From Bacteroidales bacterium (GTDB lineage Bacteria; Bacteroidota; Bacteroidia; Bacteroidales; VadinHA17), in NCBI GenBank assembly GCA_029210565.1, contig JARGFQ010000003.1, forward strand, positions 186,001 to 250,000: a stretch of 64,000 nucleotides of DNA. The letters run 5' to 3'. Shown here piece by piece: positions 15,708 to 24,983 of this stretch. The translations under genes and the position numbers were made by a program. The notes beneath the pieces were generated by a model. It had not been told where the DNA came from. It searched no databases and was given only the letters and a program-made list of their open reading frames with translations. Within the stretch, counting starts at the first letter, position 1; each line of letters opens with the position of its first letter.

Positions 15708-18127
15708 TGGCATGGTCATCAAGGATATCATTTGCCGTCATTTTAGTTACTCTGTCGGTTGCGTCACAATCACACCTCTACGCACAGCCGCAAACCCTCA
15801 CCGGCAGGGTCACTGACACCTCCGGAATTGCCATTCAGGGGGCAACGGTCTACCTACCTGCCCTGCAGAGCGGGGTGGCAACACGACCTGACGGCACCTT
15901 CAGCCTGCCCCTGCCGGCTGGTAATCATGATCATAAGATAATAATATCCTTTCTCGGCTACCTTCCCGACACACTTGTTGTCAGCACAGATGACGCGGCA
16001 GGAAGCCTGCAAGTCATGCTTCTGCCCGGTATTGTGGCAATAGAGGGTGTACAGGTGACAGCATCAAGGCCTGACAATATAACCGTTATAGCTATCCCTG
16101 TTTCCGCCGGGGTAAGCATCCCATCGGTGACAGGAGGCATAGAGTCGGCCGTAGCCACCCTCCCCGGCGTAGCTTCATTCAGCGAGCTCAGCTACAGCTA
16201 CTCGGTCAGGGGAGGCAGCTATGATGAGAACCTTGTCTACATAAATGATGTTGAGATCTACAGGCCTTATCTTATCAGAGCCGGACAACAGGAAGGACTA
16301 AGCAGGATCAATCCCGACCTTACGGCATCAGTAAGCTTCTCTCCCGGCGGCTTCAGCGCTGCATACGGTGACCGTCTCTCATCGGTTCTCGATATTACTT
16401 ACCGTGAGCCTCAGGAGTTAGAAGGCTCGCTTTCGCCAGGTCTCATCACCTCATCCATGCACGCCGGCGGGCGTAGCAGGGACAAGAAGTTCTGGTTTAT
16501 TGCCGGAGCCAGGTACCGCTCCAACGCCATGCTACTGGGAAGTCTTGACACCAGGGCCGATTATATCCCCCGTTTTGCCGACCTGCAGGCCATGGCAGGA
16601 TACAAGACGGGAGACAACAGTGAACTGACGCTCTCACTCTGGGGTTCATCAAACAGGTATACCTTTATTCCGAGAAGCCGAACTACAACATTTGGAACCA
16701 TAGAGAATGCCTTTAGGCTCTATGCATGGTTCGAAGGAGGTGAACGCGACAGGTATGATAACGGGGGTGCAGCATTGAAAATGGTGATCAGGCACAACGA
16801 AAGGGTTACGACGAAGATCTTATTGTCATCTTACATCGCTCATGAAAATGAGAGTTATGATATTCGCGGTGCCTACAGCCTTTCATCGCTTGACAGGACG
16901 GAAGGGCCGGATAGCGGTCCCGACACCCTCCTGAATGCGGGCGCAGGAAGCTGGCTCACACATGCACGCAACACTCTCCGCACAGGGATGACCGGTCTCT
17001 CGTATCGAGGCTACCTGAACGGGAGCAGGAACGGTCTCGAGTGGGGAGTGACGGCAAAACACCGGAGCCATGATATCGGTCTGAATGAGTGGCTCAGGGT
17101 CGATTCTGCCGGGTATACGCTGCGCGAAGAGGCTGAAGGTGTTGCCCTGACCTCATACACTGACCGGGCCAGTAACATCAGCAGCTTCATTGCTGAAGGA
17201 TGGATCATCAGCAGGAGCAGTTTCAATGCAGCAGGTAAAAAGTGCGATCTCAATGCCGGCATCAGGGCCTCATATGACACTTACAATTCGGAGCTGCTTC
17301 TCTCTCCACGCATTTCCCTGATCATGGCACTCACAGGCCGGTTGTCGCTCTATCTCTCTACCGGGGCTTACCATCAGCCACCCGGAGGAAGAGAGATGAT
17401 GCTGAAGTCAGATGACCCGCAGTTGCTGCTGAGGGCACAGCGCTCCCTGCACCTGACTGCTGGTAGTCATTATGATTTCATTGCCTGGGACAGGCCATTC
17501 AGGTTCACGGCAGAAGTCTATGGCAAGGTCTTCGACAGGCTGATACCTTATACAGTTGATAATGTCAGACTGATCTACCGCACTGGTAATGTTGCCGAGG
17601 GCTACTCCGCAGGACTCGACCTGAGGGTCAACGGGGAGTTCGTAAAAGGAGCCGAATCATGGTTCAGCCTCTCACTTATGAGATCAGAGATGAGAATCCC
17701 TTCCGCCAGCACCGGATGGTACCCGGCCCCCTTTGACCAGCGGGTAAGTTTCAGCATCTTCTTCCAGGATTACCTGCCGGGGCACCCCGACTTCAGGGCG
17801 AATATCAATATCGCCATCGGAACGGGCATACCCACATCACCCCCGGGCAGGGAGCAATGGGATGTCTGGTTCAGGATCCCTCCATACCGGCGAATAGACA
17901 TAGGCTTTTCAAAGGTGCTCATCGGCCAGAAGAAAAACAGAGAAAACTTCTCAATGAAGGAGCTTGTGGCAGGTATCGAGCTCTTCAACCTCGCTGACAT
18001 CAGGAACACAATCTCATATACCTGGATCAGGACTGTCAGGAACAGCGAAGGACAAACACGCGAATATGCAGTTCCTAATTACCTTACCGGCCGCATGGTC
18101 AATCTCAGGCTGACAGCCCGGTTCTGA
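15707..18127 (+). CDS. TonB-dependent outer-membrane receptor
   Basis: 806 residues. Signal peptide, then a carboxypeptidase-like domain (residues about 27-110: TLTGRVTDTSGIAIQGATVYLP), a plug domain (SGGI/VATLPGVASFSELSYSYSVRGGSYDENLVYINDVEIYRP) and a 22-stranded barrel ending NLRLTARF with a terminal aromatic. There is no SusD partner next to it, so this is probably not a polysaccharide SusCD system but a receptor for a metal complex, cofactor or peptide. It lies between a coupled exported protein and a TonB-like gene, suggesting a dedicated uptake unit. The ligand is unknown. Confidence 0.88.
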   Translation: MAWSSRISFAVILVTLSVASQSHLYAQPQTLTGRVTDTSGIAIQGATVYLPALQSGVATRPDGTFSLPLPAGNHDHKIIISFLGYLPDTLVVSTDDAAGSLQVMLLPGIVAIEGVQVTASRPDNITVIAIPVSAGVSIPSVTGGIESAVATLPGVASFSELSYSYSVRGGSYDENLVYINDVEIYRPYLIRAGQQEGLSRINPDLTASVSFSPGGFSAAYGDRLSSVLDITYREPQELEGSLSPGLITSSMHAGGRSRDKKFWFIAGARYRSNAMLLGSLDTRADYIPRFADLQAMAGYKTGDNSELTLSLWGSSNRYTFIPRSRTTTFGTIENAFRLYAWFEGGERDRYDNGGAALKMVIRHNERVTTKILLSSYIAHENESYDIRGAYSLSSLDRTEGPDSGPDTLLNAGAGSWLTHARNTLRTGMTGLSYRGYLNGSRNGLEWGVTAKHRSHDIGLNEWLRVDSAGYTLREEAEGVALTSYTDRASNISSFIAEGWIISRSSFNAAGKKCDLNAGIRASYDTYNSELLLSPRISLIMALTGRLSLYLSTGAYHQPPGGREMMLKSDDPQLLLRAQRSLHLTAGSHYDFIAWDRPFRFTAEVYGKVFDRLIPYTVDNVRLIYRTGNVAEGYSAGLDLRVNGEFVKGAESWFSLSLMRSEMRIPSASTGWYPAPFDQRVSFSIFFQDYLPGHPDFRANINIAIGTGIPTSPPGREQWDVWFRIPPYRRIDIGFSKVLIGQKKNRENFSMKELVAGIELFNLADIRNTISYTWIRTVRNSEGQTREYAVPNYLTGRMVNLRLTARF

Positions 18128-18153
18128 ATCATTTAATATTACTGTGAGACAGA

Positions 18154-18161
18154 TATTTTTG
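18154..18161 (+). promoter_or_regulatory. -7 promoter element before the TonB-like gene
   Basis: TATTTTTG matches TAnnTTTG, 15 bases before the ATG at 18177. It would give the TonB-like gene its own short-leader transcript in addition to readthrough from the receptor. Confidence 0.4.
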
Positions 18162-18176
18162 TAATTTCGTACCCTG

Positions 18177-18917
18177 ATGAGCAGATTCGAGATAGTGTTT
18201 ACCGCAGTCATGGCGACGATCATCATTCACCTTGCCGTGGCAGTGATATTCATGTCGGTCAAGGTATCAGCCATGAAACGTGAGATGGCAGCCGAAATCA
18301 TCCTGGCATTCGAGGAGGAGCCCCCTGATCCGGAGACTTTGAAGGCACTTGAGCTCGCCAAAAGCGGTGAATTCGAGGGCGCCAACTTTGATAAAATGGT
18401 TAACATTATAAAAAACCTTGCCGACAAGCCCGTTGACCTTGACCCAAAGGAGTATGAAGAGATGGTCAGGGAGGAGATGATCAAGAGCGGTATGCTCGAG
18501 GAGAGCAATTTCCCTGATGAGGAGGAGATGGCTGATGAGAGCGGGATGGATGAGATCCCGGTGCCGGGTGAACTGATTGAACCCCAGGTCACGGAAAAGA
18601 AGGATAAGCCTGAAGAGCAAGGTACTTTTGCCGGTCCCACCAGGATCTTTTATGATCTTGCCGGCCGTCATCATGTATATCTTCCGATACCCATCTACAA
18701 GTGCGAGGGTGCCGGACAGGTAACACTGGCAATCGTGGTGGATCCCAAAGGCAATGTGATCAAGGCTGAGCCGGCATCCGGCCTTTCAACCACCAGGGAC
18801 CGCTGCCTCACAGAGACGGCTGTCACCCATGCCTACAGGTCGAAGTTCAACAGTGACCTCTCTGCACCTGCAAAGCAGGCAGGTTTCCTGACTTTTGTCT
18901 TTGTAGCCCAGAACTAG
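18177..18917 (+). CDS. TonB-like energy transducer with acidic linker
   Basis: 246 residues. One N-terminal membrane helix (IVFTAVMATIIIHLAVAVIFMSV) anchors the protein in the inner membrane. The C-terminal domain (about 160-246: GQVTLAIVVDPKGNVIKAEPASG, CLTETAVTHAYRSKFN, AGFLTFVFVAQ) has the TonB C-terminal fold seen in Bacteroidota. The linker is rich in Glu and Asp (EEEPPDPE, FPDEEEMADESGMDE) instead of the usual Pro-Lys repeats. Two cysteines (YKCEGAG, DRCLTE) could form a disulfide. Being directly after the receptor, it may serve that receptor specifically. No exbB/exbD is seen nearby. Confidence 0.78.
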   Translation: MSRFEIVFTAVMATIIIHLAVAVIFMSVKVSAMKREMAAEIILAFEEEPPDPETLKALELAKSGEFEGANFDKMVNIIKNLADKPVDLDPKEYEEMVREEMIKSGMLEESNFPDEEEMADESGMDEIPVPGELIEPQVTEKKDKPEEQGTFAGPTRIFYDLAGRHHVYLPIPIYKCEGAGQVTLAIVVDPKGNVIKAEPASGLSTTRDRCLTETAVTHAYRSKFNSDLSAPAKQAGFLTFVFVAQN

Positions 18918-18920
18918 CAC

Positions 18921-19643
18921 TTAAAAGAGGGTTCCCTGGACAGGATACCGGTAAGGCATTATCAGCTCGGGCCTGTTGCGGTCTGCCCGGGCGTTGGTGA
19001 TCAGGGGGCTTATAGTATGCGCCTCCAGCATCTTCGATGCCACAGGCTCTGTAAGCGATAGCAGCGCGTCGGCCGGCACTCCCTCGTTAAGCCACACCTT
19101 TTCAGCCCCGGCTGGCAGGATCACAGGCATTCTCTTTTTGGTATTGTGTATCTTCTCCATAAGCTCATTGGCCCTGGTGGTAACAACGGAGAAGGTTTTG
19201 ACAGTGACACCGCCCTTCATCTCCCATGAGTCCCAAATGCCGGCCAGAGAAAAGATATCTGCGTCGCACAGTCTGATATACCACGGTATCTTTCTGCCAC
19301 CGGTATGCTGCCATTCGAAAAATCCCTTTACCGGCACCAGACATCGACGACTGGCAAAAGAGTCCCTGAAGGCCGGCCGGGTGTTAAGGGTCTCAGCCCT
19401 GGCATTGAAGGTTTTAGTCATCATCTCCCGGGCTTCATCTTCATCAGCTGACCAGGAGGGTATCAAACCCCATCTGAATAGTCGCAGCGGCTCACCCTCC
19501 CCTGAGCAGAGAACGGGCATCAGGGGTAGGCCGTAAGCATGATAATAGTAACTCGGACGATAGCTGTCACGATCGATAAGCTCAGTGCCATATCGCACCT
19601 CAAGCTCCTCCCTGACAATATTTACATTGACGGTAAAACACAC
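18921..19643 (-). CDS. SRAP domain abasic-site processing protein (HMCES/YedK family)
   Basis: 240 residues. After removal of Met1, Cys2 of MCFTVN is the catalytic residue that forms a thiazolidine crosslink with abasic sites in single-stranded DNA. Other family residues are present: the Asn in TFNARAET, the Glu in GFFEW, and the H in IHNTKKRMPVIL. These proteins shield abasic sites at forks. Gene neighbours (a TonB-like protein, a serine hydrolase) give no added clue. The length is typical. Confidence 0.92.
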   Translation of the reverse strand: MCFTVNVNIVREELEVRYGTELIDRDSYRPSYYYHAYGLPLMPVLCSGEGEPLRLFRWGLIPSWSADEDEAREMMTKTFNARAETLNTRPAFRDSFASRRCLVPVKGFFEWQHTGGRKIPWYIRLCDADIFSLAGIWDSWEMKGGVTVKTFSVVTTRANELMEKIHNTKKRMPVILPAGAEKVWLNEGVPADALLSLTEPVASKMLEAHTISPLITNARADRNRPELIMPYRYPVQGTLF

Positions 19644-19655
19644 AGGGATTTATTG

Positions 19656-20960
19656 TTAGTTCTGTTCGATAACGGGTACCGGCAGTGAATAGGCGAAGAG
19701 GTCATCCTCAGGCCACTCCCTGACCCTGGCAATAAATTTAGCCATCATCCGGTCAACGTCAGAGGAGAGCTCAGGCCCGTTCCATGCACTGCTGTTCATC
19801 AGCACCACCCAGGCAGTACCGTCAGGCTGACGTTTCATCATGGCAGTAGTCCCGGGGAACGATCCGGTTCTCCACCAGGAACCGTTAGTGAGGGTGGCCC
19901 TCCACCCTATCGGTGCATATCCGTTGTACACGTCAGTCATAAAGTTAATGCTCTCCGGCGAAAGAAGGTCCTTCGGATAGTCAAACCCGTCGACCGCCAG
20001 CAGCAGCCGCATAAGGTCGGGAGCCGTGGCCACCCATCCTCCGGCAGCTCCCAGCGCCTCAATGTCGTTTCCGCCCCGGCTGGCAGGCAGCATCTCGCCT
20101 GTACCGTCTACCGACGGCTTGAGAGGCGCATTCTCAACCTCGTAATAGGAGACCTCAAATGGCAGTGCTTCTTCAGGAAAATTCCGGCCCAGTGCCATGT
20201 CATATATGCCCAGGGGCTCCAGCACCTGCCTGACACAATACTCCTCATAACTCATTCCGGAGACTTTCCCGATCACCAGCCCAAGGATACTGTATCCCAG
20301 GTTGGAATATGACTGCCCTGTGCCCGGCGTGAAATGCAGTCTCTTGTCAAGCGCGAATCTTACTATCATTCTCAGGTCAACAGGCATGGGTACACCCAGC
20401 GTCGAAGCCACAACCGTAGGCATGAACATCTGATCGCCGTAACGCTGTGACCATCCTCCTTCATGTGCCAGCAGATGACCGACAGTTATGTCAAATGCAC
20501 GACGGTCTTTGGGATGTGCGAAGAGCGTATCGTCGAGAATTCCGTCAGGTCCGAAGACACGGTCATTTACCGTGAGCCTGCCCTCCTCCTGTAACTTCAA
20601 GACGGCAATAGCAGTGACGAGCTTGGAGACACTGGCGACACGAAAACGATGGTAAGGCTGTACGGGGAGAGAATCAGAAAGAGAAGCATACCCGAAACCG
20701 CGGGCATACCGAAGCTTACCGTCTCGGGCTACTGCAACGGAAGCCCCCTTTATATCCCAGTTTCTGAGAAACCACTCTACACCCCTCTCGGCACCGGAGA
20801 ACAGCTCACTGTCAGAAAATTTGTTGTCAATCCGCAGATGAACCGGGCTGTAAGTGGCACCTCTGTTTGCCAGGTGCTCGGTTCCGACACGCGAGACAGA
20901 GATAACCAATCCGAAAACTGTCAGTAATATTATACGTAATGCTCTGTGGTCCAAATTCAT
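19656..20960 (-). CDS. Exported serine hydrolase of the beta-lactamase / PBP4-like family
   Basis: 434 residues starting MNLDHRALRIILLTVFGLVIS, an N-terminal signal or anchor. The catalytic SxxK is in VASVSKLVTAIAVLK, the YxN in SYSNLGYSILG, and the third motif region is near SWWRTGSFPGTT. This is the class C beta-lactamase-like fold (Pfam Beta-lactamase), which includes D-aminopeptidases, esterases and D,D-peptidases; true beta-lactamase activity is not implied. The frame stays open upstream to 21278, but that part has no signal-like or conserved features and overlaps the promoter region of the divergent ankyrin gene, so ATG 20960 is preferred. Confidence 0.86.
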   Translation of the reverse strand: MNLDHRALRIILLTVFGLVISVSRVGTEHLANRGATYSPVHLRIDNKFSDSELFSGAERGVEWFLRNWDIKGASVAVARDGKLRYARGFGYASLSDSLPVQPYHRFRVASVSKLVTAIAVLKLQEEGRLTVNDRVFGPDGILDDTLFAHPKDRRAFDITVGHLLAHEGGWSQRYGDQMFMPTVVASTLGVPMPVDLRMIVRFALDKRLHFTPGTGQSYSNLGYSILGLVIGKVSGMSYEEYCVRQVLEPLGIYDMALGRNFPEEALPFEVSYYEVENAPLKPSVDGTGEMLPASRGGNDIEALGAAGGWVATAPDLMRLLLAVDGFDYPKDLLSPESINFMTDVYNGYAPIGWRATLTNGSWWRTGSFPGTTAMMKRQPDGTAWVVLMNSSAWNGPELSSDVDRMMAKFIARVREWPEDDLFAYSLPVPVIEQN

Positions 20961-21089
20961 CGTTCTGTTCCCCCATTTCAAACTGGTATAAAAGTATAAT
21001 ATTATGTTCCATTTATGACCCTCCGGCAGTAATTTTCTCAACCCATTAAAAAAATTATCAACAGTAACCCTGATACTGAAAACAGAGAC

Positions 21090-21097
21090 TATTTTTG
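21090..21097 (+). promoter_or_regulatory. -7 element giving a possibly leaderless ankyrin mRNA
   Basis: TATTTTTG (TAnnTTTG) ends only 5 bases before the ATG at 21103, so a transcript from it would begin at or next to the start codon. Confidence 0.35.
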
Positions 21098-21102
21098 TAT
21101 TC

Positions 21103-22653
21103 ATGAGCTCTGTCAGGAAGAGATTTACAGTTTTGACCCTCTTTTTTCTTACACCCCTTTCGCTGTGGTCACAGAATGATACCCTGTTATTACAGACCGG
21201 ATCAATTGAGCTACAGCCTGATTCCCTCAGGGCTGACTCGGTCATCTCCCGCATCAGGGTACTCCTTGAGGAGTACAATCAGCAGAACAGATACGTTGAC
21301 ATCAGTGAATACGTTACTGATGGGTATCTTGCCGATGATATTAACCTGCAGATAGCTGCATCAAAAGGAGCATGCAATGAGATTGTAAGACTCTATGCAG
21401 AGGGAGCCGATGTCAACACTTTTGCGGGTAGGGTTGCAACGCCGCTTCATTATGCAGTTACTTCAGGCAGCAAGCATGCTGTGGAACTCCTTCTTCTCCT
21501 TGGGGCCTCTCCCGACAGTTATGATGTATACGGTATTACGCCGCTTATCTCTGCAGTGCGGTCAAACGACCTGGAGACAGCGGAGATCCTTATAAGATAC
21601 GGAGCCTCTACTGAGCAGGTTGACCGGACCCAGGCGTCTCCCCTTCACCACGCAGCAGCCCTCGGATACTTTTATGTAGCCGATATGCTGCTCTATTATG
21701 ACTCTCATTCGGATCTGAAAGACAGTGAAGGCAATACGCCTTTAATGGTTGGGGTGACCTTTGGTTACCCTGACATTTCCGATCTCCTCCTTCAAAACGG
21801 TGTCGACCCCAATGCACCCGACAGAAAGGGGATCACTCCTCTTATGGCTGCCGCATTTAACGGTGACACACTTATGATGAAGCTGATTGTTGACGCCGGT
21901 GCGAACCTGTATGCCGTCAGCGGTGACGGTGCCGATGCGCTCGGATTTGCGGTTATGAGCGGAAAAAAGGAGGCGGTGGAGTTTCTCCTTGAGAGAGGCA
22001 ACAGGTGGTACTATTCAGAAGGAGACAGGGTCAATCCGGTTCTGCTTGCAAAATATGCGGGGCACAGGGATATTCTGCAACTGCTTCATGATAAGAGTAT
22101 TGAAAAGAAAACCGGATTTAATCCGGTGGAGCTTTCAGTATCAGCCCTTGGGATGATCACCTCACACTGTTCAATGGCAGGAGCCTCAATCTCGGTAGCC
22201 GATCCTTCACTTAGAACAGCTGTCTTTATCGGCGCTGCCTCAGACCCTGTCAGCAGGAGGCTTCTGATACAGGGTGACCATGACATCCTCTATCAGTACA
22301 GTACCCGGATGTCACTCATCCATGCAGGTCTCAGCAAGGAGTTCTTACTCTCGCGTCCGGCAAACCTGAACAGGCTGACATTTACCCCCTCTCTCGCTGC
22401 CGGATACCGGTTTTACTCGATTTATGAGGGCACAAGCAGCAAGCCTGAGAACAAGTTTTGCATAATCCCGACGGCAGAGCTGACATGGAGAAGAAAAGGC
22501 CTGGGCATTGGCGCTGGTGTGGCCTGGCTGAATACCCCTTTTCATAAGGTATCACCCGCATGGTTCACCGTAAAGGTATCATATGTCCTGACACGTACTG
22601 CCGGAATAATACCGGTCAAAAAAACCAGAATCTACAACTATGGGCAGAGGTAG
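21103..22653 (+). CDS. Exported ankyrin-repeat protein with beta-rich C-terminal domain
   Basis: 516 residues. Signal peptide (KRFTVLTLFFLTPLSLWSQ), then a linker and about seven ankyrin repeats (residues about 85-330) with clear units such as VATPLHYAVTSGSKHAVELLLLLGASPD, GITPLISAVRSNDLETAEILIRYGAS and GITPLMAAAFNGDTLMMKLIVDAGA split by the usual turns. The C-terminal 180 residues have alternating strands (LTFTPSLAAGYRFYSIY, LGIGAGVAWLNTP, WFTVKVSYVLT) like a small outer-membrane barrel or beta-sandwich. The protein would present ankyrins in the periplasm. It overlaps a small lipoprotein gene by 14 bases. No function is known. Confidence 0.8.
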   Translation: MSSVRKRFTVLTLFFLTPLSLWSQNDTLLLQTGSIELQPDSLRADSVISRIRVLLEEYNQQNRYVDISEYVTDGYLADDINLQIAASKGACNEIVRLYAEGADVNTFAGRVATPLHYAVTSGSKHAVELLLLLGASPDSYDVYGITPLISAVRSNDLETAEILIRYGASTEQVDRTQASPLHHAAALGYFYVADMLLYYDSHSDLKDSEGNTPLMVGVTFGYPDISDLLLQNGVDPNAPDRKGITPLMAAAFNGDTLMMKLIVDAGANLYAVSGDGADALGFAVMSGKKEAVEFLLERGNRWYYSEGDRVNPVLLAKYAGHRDILQLLHDKSIEKKTGFNPVELSVSALGMITSHCSMAGASISVADPSLRTAVFIGAASDPVSRRLLIQGDHDILYQYSTRMSLIHAGLSKEFLLSRPANLNRLTFTPSLAAGYRFYSIYEGTSSKPENKFCIIPTAELTWRRKGLGIGAGVAWLNTPFHKVSPAWFTVKVSYVLTRTAGIIPVKKTRIYNYGQR

Positions 22654-23059
22654 TCTGTTAGCTGTACTTGCTGTACTTCTTGTCTTCTCCTGTGAGGAGG
22701 GTTACATGACCGACTGCAGGGAGTGTGACCCGGAATATCAGCAGCAAGCGGTATTGCAGATTCGCTACAGGACCCCTGAATTTATTCCGGCGAATCCTAA
22801 GGTGACACTTTTTGAGGGAGCAATTGAGGACAGCATCATAATCCGCATCTTCTATATTGAAGAACCGGTATCCTTCCTGACTTTTGATGCTATTCTCTAC
22901 AAGGATTATTCCGCCACCCTGGAATTCATTCTTGAAGGACAGAAATATATCACCACAGGAGCCGCCCGCCCGAAGGTTCGCTATGACGAAACGTCGTGCG
23001 ACGAACCCTGCTACTATGTCTATGACAATGTGATTGACCTGAGGCTCAGGTACCACTGA
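22640..23059 (+). CDS. Small lipoprotein of unknown function
   Basis: 139 residues. The N-terminus is a lipoprotein signal (LLAVLAVLLVFSC, Cys at the lipobox) followed by EEGYMTDCRECDPE and a beta-rich domain with a second Cys cluster near the end (TSCDEPCYYVYDN). It overlaps the 3' end of the ankyrin gene by 14 bases, so the two are coupled and may act together at the cell surface or periplasm. I do not recognise the family. Confidence 0.7.
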   Translation: MGRGSLLAVLAVLLVFSCEEGYMTDCRECDPEYQQQAVLQIRYRTPEFIPANPKVTLFEGAIEDSIIIRIFYIEEPVSFLTFDAILYKDYSATLEFILEGQKYITTGAARPKVRYDETSCDEPCYYVYDNVIDLRLRYH

Positions 23060-23162
23060 ACTGTCCAATTGTCAGAAATTAACTGCCAGCAATTTTCCTT
23101 GATATCCGTAATGTAGCGTCTGAGTATGCCTTCCAGCAATATCGGGCGAAGGTCATCGGGGG

Positions 23163-23933
23163 TCATATCTTGAGCGTCAGCAGCATCTGGCGCAATTCAT
23201 TGGGCGTCACATCCTCGTGAACCTTACCGGCATCGGCTACAGATATCCTGCCTCTCTCCTCTGAGACGATTATCACCATCGCATCTGTCTGTTCAGTAAG
23301 CCCTATTCCTGCCCTGTGTCTCATGCCGAACCTGGAAGGAAGCCCGGTCTGATCTGTTGAAGGCAGCGGACAGCGTGCGGCAAATATCTTCCCGTTCTGA
23401 ATCAATACGGCACCATCATGCAGGGGCGACCCCTTGTAGAAAATCGTTTTCAGCAGTTCATCAGTGACAAGTGAATTGAGCAGCTCGCCCCCTTCAGAAT
23501 AGATATCAAGAAGGCTTGTGCGACCAATGGCGATGAGGGCACCGGTGCGCGACTGTGCCATGGACTCTGCGGCATGGACAATCTCTTCTACTATCTGGTT
23601 GGTGGTCTGATCGACCCCTCCCGCGGGGAAGTACCTGTCAAAGGTGAACCTGTTTCGGTTCATGTACCTGTTGCCTATGGCAAGGAGGAAGCGCCGTATC
23701 TCCTGCTGAAACACAATGATCAGGGCTATCACCCCCACTCCTATCACCTGGCCTATTATGGCGCTTATCAGCTCCATGTTCAGCGCCTTGACCACCAGCC
23801 AGAAGAGATAGACGAAAAAGATACCCAGAAAAATGCTGAAGGCAGCCGTACCCCTGATAAGACGATAAAACTGGTAGAGAATAAGCGCTACCATGAATAT
23901 ATCGATGATATCTAGAATGTTGAAATCGAACAT
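23163..23933 (-). CDS. cdaA: Diadenylate cyclase CdaA (c-di-AMP synthase)
   Basis: 256 residues. Three N-terminal membrane helices (about 10-30, 35-55, 62-80) precede the DisA_N cyclase domain. Both catalytic signatures are present: KGSPLHDGAVLI (the DGA motif) and RFGMRHRAGIGLTEQTD (the RHR motif). It makes the second messenger c-di-AMP from two ATP, which in many bacteria controls potassium and osmotic balance and cell wall growth. It lies 27 bases after folP on the same strand and is probably cotranscribed. No CdaR-like regulator is nearby. Confidence 0.93.
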   Translation of the reverse strand: MFDFNILDIIDIFMVALILYQFYRLIRGTAAFSIFLGIFFVYLFWLVVKALNMELISAIIGQVIGVGVIALIIVFQQEIRRFLLAIGNRYMNRNRFTFDRYFPAGGVDQTTNQIVEEIVHAAESMAQSRTGALIAIGRTSLLDIYSEGGELLNSLVTDELLKTIFYKGSPLHDGAVLIQNGKIFAARCPLPSTDQTGLPSRFGMRHRAGIGLTEQTDAMVIIVSEERGRISVADAGKVHEDVTPNELRQMLLTLKI

Positions 23934-23960
23934 GAAACCTGAGTGCGGTGACCGACAAAT

Positions 23961-24815
23961 TTAAGAATATTGATCGAATAGGATACCCTCCGGGTAAATC
24001 TTTTCAAAAAGAGTGACCACCTGGCAGGCCTCTTTGACATCATGCACCCTCAGAATCGAGGCTCCCTTCATCAGTGCGTTCATATTCAGTGCCGCTGTTC
24101 CAGTAAGAGCATCATCGGGAGTAACATCCAGGGTTCTCCAGATCATCGACTTGCGTGAGAGTCCGGCCAGCAGGGGCATCCCTGCCACCCTGAACTCAGA
24201 GAACCGTCGGAGCATCTCGAAATTATGTTCCGTCGCCTTGCCGAACCCGAAACCAGGGTCAAGAATTATATCCTTCACTCCTGCCTGCCTGAGCCTTACG
24301 GCCCTCTCGCTCAACCATTGCAGGATATCTGAAACTACATCCCCATAGGTGGGGTTGAGCTGCATAGTCTGAGGTGTCCCCTGCATATGCATCATTATGT
24401 AAGGTACATTCAGCCCGGCAACCAGCGGAAACATACCCTGGTCTAACTCTCCGCCGGAGATGTCATTTATAATGTCGGCACCGGCGCTCCTCACCGCCGC
24501 CTCTGCCACCACGGCACGGTAGGTGTCAACCGAAATGACAGAATCCGGAAAGGCTTTGCGGATTAGCCCGATTGCATCGCAGACGCGTCTCTTCTCTGCC
24601 TCTGCTGTCACTGCGGCTGATCCGGGACGTGTGGAGCAGCCTCCCAGATCAAGGATATCAGCTCCCTCGGAAAGCATTTTCTCTGCTGCGCCAAGAATCT
24701 CACTGTCAGAGTTGTACCGGCTGGAAGAGTAGAAGGAATCTTCCGTCAGGTTGATAATCCCCATTATCCGGGGCTTTGCAAGGTCAACAAGTCGCCCTTT
24801 TATGTTTATAAACAT
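23961..24815 (-). CDS. folP: Dihydropteroate synthase
   Basis: 284-residue TIM-barrel enzyme of folate synthesis, joining p-aminobenzoate to dihydropterin pyrophosphate. Signatures: IMGIINLTEDSFY, ADILDLGGCSTRPGS, ISVDTYRAVVAE, INDISGGELD, and DPGFGFGKATEHNFEML. The target of sulfonamides. It is first of a folP-cdaA unit. A start at 24815 gives the usual length. Confidence 0.94.
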   Translation of the reverse strand: MFINIKGRLVDLAKPRIMGIINLTEDSFYSSSRYNSDSEILGAAEKMLSEGADILDLGGCSTRPGSAAVTAEAEKRRVCDAIGLIRKAFPDSVISVDTYRAVVAEAAVRSAGADIINDISGGELDQGMFPLVAGLNVPYIMMHMQGTPQTMQLNPTYGDVVSDILQWLSERAVRLRQAGVKDIILDPGFGFGKATEHNFEMLRRFSEFRVAGMPLLAGLSRKSMIWRTLDVTPDDALTGTAALNMNALMKGASILRVHDVKEACQVVTLFEKIYPEGILFDQYS

Positions 24816-24983
24816 GATCTCTATCGTGTAATCACAAATATAGGCATTGGATCACTACAATATTCAGACTTTATATCCTGTTCATAAATTGAGTATGCAT
24901 CGGTCCGGGTGGCTTTTCATTAATTTTCTATCTTTAAAACCCCGGATGAGCCGGAGAATTGGCATAGATACTGCAACAGGGAG

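Noticed and set aside
19656..20960. A beta-lactamase resistance gene
   Set aside because: The SxxK and YxN motifs fit the wide serine hydrolase family, but nothing specific to true beta-lactamases is seen.
20961..21278. Longer N-terminus for the serine hydrolase
   Set aside because: The extra 106 residues have no signal or conservation and would cross the start of the divergent ankyrin gene.
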